Shown: one piece after another, positions 45,572 through 52,388 of the stretch
How the letters are laid out: each line of letters begins with the position of its first letter
How positions within the stretch are numbered: position 1 is the stretch's first letter
DNA from: JANXQG01 sp963775975
GTDB taxonomy: Bacteria; Planctomycetota; Planctomycetia; Pirellulales; Thermoguttaceae
Assembly: GCA_963775975.1 (NCBI GenBank)
Contig: CAVZKX010000002.1
Location: 1,364,001-1,428,000 of the forward strand
Direction: 5' to 3'
DNA length: 64,000 bases
Notes under the pieces: model-generated
Databases searched by the model: none
Seen by the model: only the letters and a program-made list of their open reading frames with translations
Told to the model about the DNA's origin: nothing
Translations under genes and position numbers: made by a program

Positions 45572-45745
45572 ATGCTTTACTGGGCACTGGTCTTTTTTAT
45601 CGTTGCCGTAATCGCAGGTGTGTTCGGTTTCACAGGGATATTTGCCGCAGCCTCTGGGATTGCACAGATCCTGTTCTTTGTGTTTATCGTGCTGCTGATT
45701 GTTAGTTTAGTGGCCGGCGGCCTGCGACGCGGGCCACCCGTTTGA
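45572..45745 (+). CDS. DUF1328 small membrane protein
   Basis: A 57-residue, two-helix inner-membrane protein with a strong AAAGGAG ribosome site. The sequence MLYWALVFFIVAVIAGVFGF, then TGIFAAASGIAQILFFVFIV, then LLIVSLVAGGLRR is the DUF1328/YtjA family pattern: a Trp near the start, a GIFG-like centre and a second hydrophobic helix. Members are found in stress-induced gene sets of many proteobacteria; the molecular function is unknown. It is followed 70 bases later by a DUF3309 gene and preceded by a sigma-54-like promoter. Confidence 0.9.
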   Translation: MLYWALVFFIVAVIAGVFGFTGIFAAASGIAQILFFVFIVLLIVSLVAGGLRRGPPV

Positions 45746-45815
45746 TCACGTCGTGCGATTCGCGCAGTGCAAATTTGCGCCGCGCCTCGCACACTTTACT
45801 CGGAGGTTTTCAATT

Positions 45816-45977
45816 ATGTTAGGCACAATTCTACTTATCGTCCTCGTGCTTATGCTGCTGGGCGCCGCTCCGGCGTGGCCATATAGCCGTTCCTGGGGTT
45901 ACTATCCCAGCGGCGGCATAGGGCTGCTACTGGTAGTCCTGGTTGTCCTGATGCTTATGAACCGCTTTCCCTACTAG
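45816..45977 (+). CDS. DUF3309 small membrane protein
   Basis: A 53-residue protein with a CGGAGG ribosome site. It has two hydrophobic helices around the family signature (MLGTILLIVLVLMLLGAAPAW, YSRSWGYYPSGGIGLLLVV). The AxPxWPYSxxWGYYPSGxxG loop defines DUF3309. Such proteins are typical of soil and freshwater bacteria and often lie with DUF1328, BON and PRC-barrel genes, as here. No separate promoter was found, so it is probably co-transcribed with the DUF1328 gene. Confidence 0.88.
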   Translation: MLGTILLIVLVLMLLGAAPAWPYSRSWGYYPSGGIGLLLVVLVVLMLMNRFPY

Positions 45978-45994
45978 CCCATTTCTTACCGGTC

Positions 45995-46016
45995 GGAACG
46001 CCACGGACGGCGTTCC
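45995..46016. repeat. REP-like hairpin core, second copy
   Basis: GGAACGCC and GGCGTTCC flank ACGGAC, the same core as in the palindrome at 1566-1629. It begins 18 bases after the DUF3309 stop codon and might also act as a transcription barrier. Confidence 0.6.
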
Positions 46017-46107
46017 CAACAGGTAATGATTCTTATGAGACGTTAGTTCAATTGAGCTCGGGGTTTCAACCTTTCTTTTCGCGACGTCATCCGCGTTCGG
46101 TGCGCAC

Positions 46108-46138
46108 AAAAAAAGCGGCCGTGGACGCCCACGACCGC
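46108..46138 (-). terminator. Intrinsic terminator of the Gly/Tyr-rich protein gene
   Basis: On the minus strand GCGGTCGTGG and CCACGGCCGC form a ten-base stem (one G-U pair) with a four-base loop, followed by seven T residues. It lies 27 bases after the stop codon at 46165. Confidence 0.85.
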
Positions 46139-46164
46139 CCTTATTGTGTGGCATTCGTCTTCCG

Positions 46165-46987
46165 TTATCGACGGCCTCCTCGAATGCCAATCCCAACCCC
46201 GCCGACTCCGATCGATACTCCATTGCGATAGCCGCCGTAGTAACCGCCATTGTAGCCGCGGTTGTATCCTCCGTAGTAACCGCGTCCGTAATACGGGTAT
46301 CCATAACCGTATCCATATCCGTAGTAATTCGGGCTGTAATCGTAGCCGCCATAACTGGTTGTGTACGGGACCGATTGATACGTAGTGGTTACGCCGACGC
46401 TCGGCTGCTCGTAATACGTCCAATCGGTTCCGTTGTACCACATCCAGCGGTTGTCCGGGGCCCAATACCACCAATGGCCATTATCCTGACGATAACGCCA
46501 CTGGTCCGGTCGATTGTCGGTAAATGGACTGGTGGACGCGCCCACGCCGATCTGCGCGCCTGGAGCGGTCTGCACCGTACCTTGCGCTTGGATCGTGCCG
46601 TTTCGTCGAGCATCCATTGTTCCTTGTGCGCCGCCCTGCACCGGACCTGGCAATGCCGCGCCGCCCACAGCGTTATTGGCCGCGCCAACCGCACTGTTGG
46701 TGTTTACGGCGCCATGGGCTGCGGCGTTTGCCGCATTGGCTGCCGGGTTCTGCGGCGCGTTGCCAGCGGCTTGGGCTTCAGTATGAACCTGCCCCTGCGC
46801 GCAGGCGCGGCGGAATCGCGCCGGCTGCATTGTTCGCGGCATTCGCTGCGCCGTTCGTCGCCGCCTTCGCCGCGCCGGCCGCCGCGTTGGTTGCGCCACC
46901 GACGGCGGGCGGCAACTGGGCGAACGCCTGACTAGCGGCCAAGCCGCATGTTACGACCGCTGCGGCAAAAAGTTTTCTATTCCACAT
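46165..46987 (-). CDS. Secreted Ala/Asn-rich, Gly/Tyr-rich protein (frame break)
   Basis: An exported protein of about 270 residues. TTTGGAGG precedes ATG 46987, and a signal peptide ends at AFAQ. An Ala/Asn repeat section (GAAKAATNGAANAANNAAG) follows. The frame then breaks by one base near 46795-46815, inside CTGCGCGCAGG. The second frame continues the same Ala/Asn style (NPAANAANAAAHGAVNTN), then a Trp/Tyr motif (HWWYWAPDNRWMWYNGTDW), and ends in a flexible Gly/Tyr repeat (YGYGYGYPYYGRGYYGGYNR). It has no known enzymatic fold. The composition suggests an extracellular or cell-wall structural protein. A strong sigma-54-type promoter and an intrinsic terminator frame it. Confidence 0.8.
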
Positions 46988-47084
46988 GATCTACCTCCAA
47001 ACTAAAACTGTGAACACATCAGCCGGGAACTCGAAACAGAAGCTCCTCTCGAATCAAAGCTGAATCGTTCTATCCGCCCAGTAA

Positions 47085-47101
47085 CGCAATGCCTGTGCCA
47101 A
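47085..47101 (-). promoter_or_regulatory. Sigma-54-type promoter for the Gly/Tyr-rich protein gene
   Basis: On the minus strand TTGGCACAGGCATTGCG differs from TTGGCACGnnnnTTGCw at only two positions. The GG and GC are ten bases apart. The predicted transcription start is about 85 bases before the ATG at 46987. Confidence 0.75.
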
Positions 47102-47242
47102 CAAACCACCTCTGTTGAAAGAGGCCGGAGGCGGCGCGCTGGTTTCACATTGACCAGACCGGACGGATATGCGTCAACTGAAACGGCGCGGTTTGATCGA
47201 ATTTTCCAGAAACGTCGTAAAGGCCTATTTCCAGCGGAGTTC

Positions 47243-47259
47243 TCGGCACAATGTTTGCA
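47243..47259 (+). promoter_or_regulatory. Sigma-54-type promoter for the STAS gene
   Basis: TCGGCACAATGTTTGCA matches the -24 GGCAC and -12 TTGCA elements with the required ten-base spacing. The STAS ATG lies 51 bases after its end. It diverges from the promoter at 47085. The remainder of the 322-base gap (46988-47309) holds no gene. Confidence 0.72.
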
Positions 47260-47309
47260 ACGATGGAGTGCAGCCAAAGCGGTTTCTTTTTGATGTTGGA
47301 GGTTTAATC

Positions 47310-47651
47310 ATGGTCAGTCTGAATTATGCGCGATCCGCCAGCGGCCCAGCTTCCATGTCGCGATCAAATAAAGCATTGTTGCGGCTCCATCGCGCAGTCG
47401 ACTGGGCCGAATGTCCCTCAATAGTTGAACGAAGCCGCTGCCGAAGACTGGTCGTCGATTGTTCGGGCGTTGAGATGGTGAGCAGTCATACGCTCGGCCG
47501 GCTGCTGGTTCTACAACGGCGGATGCGGAAAAGCGGTGGTGATCTCGTCCTCTGCGGTTTGCGGGATGAAGTGCGGCAAATGCTCTCTTGGACGAAACTG
47601 GACCGTTGCTTTGCAATTCAGGCCGTGGCAGACCGTGAGCGATACTGCTAA
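47310..47651 (+). CDS. STAS-domain anti-anti-sigma-like protein
   Basis: A 113-residue cytoplasmic STAS protein. ATG 47310 follows TTGGAGG by eight bases. The core RRLVVDCSGVEMVSSHTLGR contains the strand-loop-helix in which SpoIIAA-type proteins carry a phosphorylatable Ser (here within VSSHT), followed by LLVLQRRMRKSGGDLVLCGL and the helix VRQMLSWTKLDRCF. Such proteins bind anti-sigma kinases or form partner-switch modules. No anti-sigma kinase of that type is visible nearby, so its partner is unknown. It is followed 34 bases later by a BON protein gene. Confidence 0.85.
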   Translation: MVSLNYARSASGPASMSRSNKALLRLHRAVDWAECPSIVERSRCRRLVVDCSGVEMVSSHTLGRLLVLQRRMRKSGGDLVLCGLRDEVRQMLSWTKLDRCFAIQAVADRERYC

Positions 47652-47685
47652 TCACCATATAATTGATACATCCTTGGAGTTTCCC

Positions 47686-47910
47686 ATGTTCGACAACCAC
47701 CCGCGGCAAAAGGAAGCGCAGTTGCGACTGCAAAGCTCGGGCTATCGTGAATTACAGTCGGTATCGTGCGAATATAGCAAGGGCGTCCTTACACTGAGAG
47801 GACGGATCCCAAGCTTTTATCTGAAGCAGGTTGCCCAGACGCTGATTCGGGACTTGGTCGGTGAAATCCGCAACCGATTGGAAGTCTCGGCAGAGCCAGT
47901 AAGCTCATGA
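47686..47910 (+). CDS. BON-domain protein
   Basis: A 74-residue protein with TTGGAG upstream of ATG 47686. It matches a single BON domain: AQLRLQSSGYRELQSVSCEY, the conserved Gly segment SKGVLTLRGRIPSFYLKQVA and QTLIRDLVGEIRNRLEV. BON domains occur in osmotic-stress and membrane-associated proteins and may bind phospholipid. No signal peptide is present, so this small form is probably cytoplasmic or an isolated domain. It is likely co-transcribed with the STAS gene. Confidence 0.85.
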   Translation: MFDNHPRQKEAQLRLQSSGYRELQSVSCEYSKGVLTLRGRIPSFYLKQVAQTLIRDLVGEIRNRLEVSAEPVSS

Positions 47911-47989
47911 GCTACTGGCGGTGGAACGCGCGGGTTGGTAAAATAGAAACAGATCGAAGCCGTACCGGCTGTCGTTCGGAGAATTCGGC

Positions 47990-48410
47990 ATGTCAGGGCT
48001 ATTAGTCGTCGACGACGATCGAACCATCGTTCGCATTTTCCAGCGCTGCTTCGAGGCGTCGAACATTGCGGTATACTCGGCGGCGTCGGGCGCCGAGGCG
48101 CTGCAGGTCGTCCGCGAGATGCAGCCCGATGTCGTCGTTCTCGACATGGTCTTGCCGGACCAAAGCGGATTGTCAACCTACGACGAAATCCGCAAAATAA
48201 GCCCCGATATTCCAATCATCTTCATTACGGCCGCCGGATCGAGCGAGTCGACGATAGAATCAATCCAACGCGGCGCGATGGACTTCCTGAGCAAGCCCCT
48301 GGACATGGCGAGGATTCGCGAGGTCGTGCGGCAGGCGCTGGTCATCGGAGAATTGACTCGCGCGGAGGCCGCTTTGGGCGATTCGCGGCAGTTGGGCGGG
48401 GACCCCTCGA
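47990..48410 (+). CDS. NtrC-type regulator, receiver domain (frame break to the AAA+ part)
   Basis: Receiver half of a sigma-54 activator. The acidic pocket is LLVVDDDRT, the phosphoacceptor Asp sits in DVVVLDMVLPDQSG, the Thr in IIFITAAGSS and the Lys in DFLSKPLD, all as in response regulators. The frame runs on to 48505, but after about 48400 it is out of register. The AAA+ part continues in the +1 frame. The break lies in GGGGACCCC, a double homopolymer. No sigma-54-type site was found in the 79-base gap upstream, so it may be read with the BON gene or from a sigma-70-type promoter. Confidence 0.88.
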
Positions 48411-49532
48411 TTGAAAAAGGCTCGTCCGAACGTCCTGATCGGGCGCTGTCCGCCGATGCAGGAGGTTTACAAAGCGATTGGACGCGTCGCGGACCAAAAC
48501 GTTAACGTGCTCATTCGCGGTGAAAGCGGCACGGGCAAGGAGCTCGTCGCCCGCGCAATTCACCGGCATAGCAGCCGGGCCGGCAAAAAGTTCCTGGCGG
48601 TTAACTGCGCCGCGATTCCGGAAGCACTCTTAGAGAGCGAGCTTTTCGGCCACGAGAAAGGCTCGTTTACCGGGGCCACCGGTCAACGCATGGGAAAATT
48701 CGAGGAATGTGACGGCGGTACGCTGTTCCTCGACGAAATTGGCGACATGGCGCTGCACATGCAGAGCAAGGTCCTCCGCGCGATTCAGGAGAAGGAGTTT
48801 CAGCGCGTCGGCGGCAATGCCACCATAACTTCCGATGTCCGGATTCTGGCCGCTACGAACCGCGACCTAGAAGCCATGGTAACTCGCGAAGAGTTTCGCG
48901 CCGATCTGTGCTACCGCCTCAACGGCTATACCGTGCTGCTGCCGCCGCTTCGCGAGCGGCGCGAGGACATTGCTTCGTTGGTAACCTTCTACCTGGAACG
49001 ATTCAACGCCGAAATGGGCAAAGCAATTACCGCCATAGCGCCGGAGACGATGGAGCGGCTGGAACGCTATTGCTGGCCCGGCAACATTCGCGAATTGCAG
49101 ACCGTTCTGAAGCACACCATGTTGCATGCCATCGGCCCGGTCTTGATGCCCGAATTCCTGCCGCCGGAGCTGAGCGAAACGAATGCATCGACCGTCTCGG
49201 CGCCACACGCGATTCCGGCGGCCATCGCGCCGGCCGCAACGGCGCCCGAGCCGATACCTCGAGCGGAAGATGGCGCTCATGCCTTTCACGAATTCATCGC
49301 CCATCGCCTTCGCGAAGGGACGAACTCCCTGTACGCGGAATGCGTCGAGCGGATGGAATGCATGCTATTGACCGATGTGCTCAAACATACAAACGGCAAC
49401 CAATCGCAGGCGGCTTTGCTGCTGGGGATCACGCGCGGATGTCTCCGCAGCAAACTTAAATCGCATGGAATCGTGTTTAGTACATCGATCGCCATTCGCG
49501 AGCCCGCCCATAGTGTTGCTGCCGCCAAGTAG
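48411..49532 (+). CDS. NtrC-type sigma-54 activator, AAA+ and Fis-type DNA-binding part
   Basis: ATPase half of the activator that remodels sigma-54 RNA polymerase. Walker A is GESGTGKELVARAIH. The sigma-54 contact loop reads GSFTGA (a variant of GAFTGA). Walker B is GGTLFLDEIGDM, the sensor region is ILAATNRDLE and the arginine finger is in FRADLCYRLN. The linker AIAPETMERLERYCWPGNIREL ends the AAA+ domain, and a Fis-type helix-turn-helix closes the protein (NQSQAALLLGITRGCLRSKL). It probably forms one protein of about 510 residues with the preceding receiver. Nine sigma-54-type sites lie within 12 kb on both sides, the best clue to its targets. Confidence 0.93.
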   Translation: MKKARPNVLIGRCPPMQEVYKAIGRVADQNVNVLIRGESGTGKELVARAIHRHSSRAGKKFLAVNCAAIPEALLESELFGHEKGSFTGATGQRMGKFEECDGGTLFLDEIGDMALHMQSKVLRAIQEKEFQRVGGNATITSDVRILAATNRDLEAMVTREEFRADLCYRLNGYTVLLPPLRERREDIASLVTFYLERFNAEMGKAITAIAPETMERLERYCWPGNIRELQTVLKHTMLHAIGPVLMPEFLPPELSETNASTVSAPHAIPAAIAPAATAPEPIPRAEDGAHAFHEFIAHRLREGTNSLYAECVERMECMLLTDVLKHTNGNQSQAALLLGITRGCLRSKLKSHGIVFSTSIAIREPAHSVAAAK

Positions 49533-49602
49533 TGGCTGGAAGAAGAGCTAGCTGGACCGCTTTGAACCGCGTCGATTCTGCGCCAATCGGTCCGCGAGGT
49601 AA

Positions 49603-49953
49603 TCAGTCGCGGTATTTCCTGTACTCTCGAAGATCGCACTGCAAATGGTCGACTTCGGCCCTGAGTTCGCCGAGCGCCTCTTGAACCGCCTGCCAATTGC
49701 CGCGGGACACCCATTGTTCGATCGATTTGGTAATTCCGACTGCCCTATGGGCGTCAAATGTGGCCATCAATCCCCTTAGCCCGTGGACTGCACGTGCGAC
49801 CGTTTCTTCGCTTCGATCAGCCAATCCGCATTCTGCCGCGTCCAGCAATTGCGGGGCATCCTCGATATAATATGCGGCCAGTTCGTCGAAAAGCTTCTGG
49901 TCCCCGTCAATGCGACTCAGCGGTCCGGAAAAGCGTGTATCTAGCGTGGCCAT
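49603..49953 (-). CDS. Stand-alone Hpt phosphotransfer protein
   Basis: A 116-residue histidine phosphotransfer protein. The start at 49953 (MATLDTRFSGPLSRIDGDQK) is chosen because upstream codons lie in the promoter. The four-helix pattern is typical: LFDELAAYYIEDAPQLLDAA, then the phosphorylatable His in TVARAVHGLRGLMATF, then GNWQAVQEALGELRAEVDHL. It faces the CHASE3 kinase gene and shares its divergent promoter gap, so it probably carries phosphate between the hybrid kinase and a receiver such as the NtrC-type protein. Confidence 0.87.
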   Translation of the reverse strand: MATLDTRFSGPLSRIDGDQKLFDELAAYYIEDAPQLLDAAECGLADRSEETVARAVHGLRGLMATFDAHRAVGITKSIEQWVSRGNWQAVQEALGELRAEVDHLQCDLREYRKYRD

Positions 49954-49994
49954 GCGACGTTCCTTTGGGTCTAATTGCCTCATCATAAATTGAC

Positions 49995-50011
49995 AGCATA
50001 GAACATGCCAG
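49995..50011 (-). promoter_or_regulatory. Sigma-54-type promoter for the Hpt gene
   Basis: On the minus strand CTGGCATGTTCTATGCT has GG and GC ten bases apart and keeps TGGCA.G and TGCT of the consensus. It lies 42 bases upstream of the Hpt ATG. Confidence 0.55.
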
Positions 50012-50036
50012 CCAGATCGCCTCCGAAGATTTTCCA

Positions 50037-50053
50037 TTGGCACAAAAAATGCT
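50037..50053 (+). promoter_or_regulatory. Sigma-54-type promoter for the CHASE3 kinase gene
   Basis: TTGGCACAAAAAATGCT matches TTGGCAC and TGCT with ten-base GG-GC spacing and an A-rich spacer. It is only 25 bases from, and divergent to, the Hpt promoter. Confidence 0.7.
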
Positions 50054-50159
50054 ACGAAGTTACCAATTTGCGGAAACGGCGAACGGCGTATCCGCGCGTC
50101 TCGCGGTCGAGTTTTAACAACACTGTTTTCCAGGCCGGAGCCGCCACCGGAGTTAAGGC

Positions 50160-51160
50160 ATGCATCGCGGACAAGTCGCCACTTTCCCCAGGTCCAATGT
50201 GGAAGGGGTTTTTCTTTTGGTTATCGGCCTATTGGCCAGCAGTGTAGGGGTCACGTATTGGCTGGGGATTGAGGCGAACGCGAAAAACAGGAAGCTTACC
50301 GATTTGCGTCTGGTAATCGAGCATTTGAACCGACTAGTCGGCAGCGTGACGGAGGCGGAAACAGGGCAACGGGGCTATCTGCTCGTTGGGCGGGAGGCTT
50401 ACCTCGAACCTTACCATGCGGCCGTCGTCGCCGTTCACAAGGAGATTGCCGCGATTGACGAACTTGCCGCTCGCGGCGAACTGCCTGAAGAAGCCGTAGC
50501 GCGAATCAAGTCGCTGGTAAATGAAAAAATGACGGAGCTCGGACAGACGATCGCGCAGTATCGCGAGCAGAGTCCGAAGGCGGCCCTGGAAACGGTATCA
50601 TCGGGCCGCGGCAAGAAGACGATGGATGACCTCCGCGAGGCAGTGAGCGAATTGAGAAACCAGGAAGACGAAAGATATCGGGAAACGGCTTCGGCGGCCG
50701 GAAGGGCTTCCACGATACGCGCCGCTGTATTCCTGGTTACGCTATTCGCGAACTTGGCCCTCTTAATTTGGGCATACCGGCGAATAGCCAACACAATCCG
50801 CGTCGAAATGGCACTGCGGGAAAGCGAGGAGCGGTTCCGCCTCCTCTTCCAGCAGGCCGCGATTGGGATCAAGCGGCTTGACTTGGCTGGCGAGCGCATG
50901 CTTGAGGTAAACGACCGCCTGTGCGAGATCCTGGGATATTCCCGCGAAGAACTGCTGAAAATGTCGCTCGGCGAATTCACTCATGCCGACGACTTGGTGC
51001 TGGAAAGGAAGGGCCTGGAGCGGCTCGTTTCCGGTCAGATCCCCAGCTTCACGATGGAGAAACGGTGCCTTCGCAAAGACGGCGGCGTAATCTGGGTTCG
51101 CGTTACCAACTCGGTGCCCGTCGCCCACAACCAGCGCCTCGTGGTGGATTTCCGTGGTGG
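50160..51160 (+). CDS. CHASE3-PAS sensor histidine kinase, sensory part (frame break to the kinase core)
   Basis: Membrane sensor half of a phytochrome-type kinase. A first transmembrane helix (VFLLVIGLLASSVGVTYWLG, residues about 17-36) precedes a periplasmic CHASE3 domain with its hallmark VTEAETGQRGYLLVGREAYL. The second helix is AAVFLVTLFANLALLIWAY near 195. A PAS domain follows (RFRLLFQQAAIGIKRLDLAG, LCEILGYSREELLKMSLGEF, RKDGGVIWVRVTNSVPV). The open frame continues to 51503 out of register. The join to the kinase core requires one base between about 51130 and 51155, where an AGCGCC occurs. CHASE3 ligands are mostly unknown. Confidence 0.87.
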
Positions 51161-51909
51161 AGGAAATCACGGAGCGCAAACAGGCCGAGGCGGAGCTGCT
51201 GCGAACGACCACGGAGCTCACGCGATCGAACCAGGACTTGGAGCAGTTTGCCTACGTGGCCTCGCACGACCTGCAGGAACCGCTGCGAATGGTCGCCGGC
51301 TATCTGCAACTGCTGAGCGAGCGCTATCGGGGGCAGTTGGACGAGAAAGCCGACAAATTCATCGTGTACGCCGTCGAGGGCGCCGAGCGGATGTCGGGGC
51401 TAATTCACGATCTGCTTGCCTATTCTCGCGTCAATATCCGCGGCGAGCAGTTTCAGATGACCAGCGCCGAGGAAGCCTTCTGCTTTGCCATGAGGAATCT
51501 TAGTTCCGCCGTCGAGCAAGCCGGCGCGATGGTTTACCACGAACCGTTGCCGACGGTCCGCGCCGACAAGGCTCAGCTCAGCCAACTATTCCAGAACCTC
51601 ATCGGCAACGCGGTCAAATTTCATTCTCCGGACCGAAAGCCGGAAATTCGCATCTCCGCCAGCGAGGACGACCGCTTTTGGCACTTTGTCGTCCAGGATA
51701 ACGGCATCGGATTCGATGAAAAGTACCGCGACAAGATGTTTCTAATCTTTCAGCGATTGCAAGGACGTGGTAAGTTTCCCGGCACCGGCATCGGCCTGGC
51801 GATTTGCAAACGAATTGTCGAGCGGCATGGCGGCCGGATTTGGGCCAACAGCCGTCCGGGAGAGGGGGCCACATTTCATTTCACCATCCCAGTCGAAGGC
51901 GTTTCGTGA
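51154..51909 (+). CDS. Kinase core of the CHASE3 histidine kinase (second frame)
   Basis: Continues the PAS end (VEEITERKQAEAELLR) into a HisKA domain with the phosphoacceptor His in EQFAYVASHDLQEPLRMVAG, the Cph1/bacteriophytochrome-like type. The HATPase has its N-box in LFQNLIGNAVKFHSP, the G1 box VVQDNGIGFD, the F-box IFQRLQGRGKFPG and the G2 box GTGIGLAICKRIVERHGG. The stop codon overlaps the start of a single-domain response regulator (TGATG), the classic partner arrangement for this kinase class. Confidence 0.9.
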   Translation: MVEEITERKQAEAELLRTTTELTRSNQDLEQFAYVASHDLQEPLRMVAGYLQLLSERYRGQLDEKADKFIVYAVEGAERMSGLIHDLLAYSRVNIRGEQFQMTSAEEAFCFAMRNLSSAVEQAGAMVYHEPLPTVRADKAQLSQLFQNLIGNAVKFHSPDRKPEIRISASEDDRFWHFVVQDNGIGFDEKYRDKMFLIFQRLQGRGKFPGTGIGLAICKRIVERHGGRIWANSRPGEGATFHFTIPVEGVS

Positions 51910-52388
51910 TGCCCCAAAACAACAACTTAGAAACCATCGATATTCTCCTCGTCGAGGACAATCCGGGCGATATCGACCTCACCAGGGAGGCTCTTGACGA
52001 GGCCAAGGTCCTAAACCGTCTCCACGTCGCCGAGGATGGCGAGCAGGCGCTGGACTTCGTCTTTCGCCGGGGACAATATGCCAATGCGCCTCGACCGGAT
52101 CTGATCTTGCTCGATTTGAATCTGCCGAAGCGTGATGGCCGCGAGGTGCTCGAAGAGATCCGCAGCGCCCCCGAAGTGACCGATATTCCCATCGTGATCC
52201 TTACCAGCTCCCAAACCGACGAGGACATCGTTCGCGCCTACCGACTGCACGCCAATTGCTACATTACCAAGCCGGTTAATTTCGTCCAGTTCCTCAAGAT
52301 CATCCATGCGATCGAGGATTTTTGGCTAACTATTGTCAAGCTGCCCCACGGCGGCCACGGCGGGGAGGCGAGCCATGGGCGAAGCTAG
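51909..52388 (+). CDS. Single-domain response regulator (Rcp1 type)
   Basis: A 159-residue lone receiver. The start at 51909 overlaps the kinase stop codon. Landmarks are DILLVEDNPGDIDLTREALD, AEDGEQALDFVFRRGQY, the phosphoacceptor in ILLDLNLPKRDGREVLEEI, IVILTSSQTDEDI and CYITKPVNFVQFLKIIHAIE, the pattern of receivers partnered with Cph1-like kinases. It has no output domain, so it would pass phosphate on or act by protein contact. Its 3' end overlaps the next kinase start by 14 bases. Confidence 0.92.
   Translation: MPQNNNLETIDILLVEDNPGDIDLTREALDEAKVLNRLHVAEDGEQALDFVFRRGQYANAPRPDLILLDLNLPKRDGREVLEEIRSAPEVTDIPIVILTSSQTDEDIVRAYRLHANCYITKPVNFVQFLKIIHAIEDFWLTIVKLPHGGHGGEASHGRS

Noticed and set aside
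51154..51909. Separate soluble histidine kinase gene
   Set aside because: It begins in the middle of a PAS-to-HisKA linker and its missing sensory half lies directly upstream in another frame.
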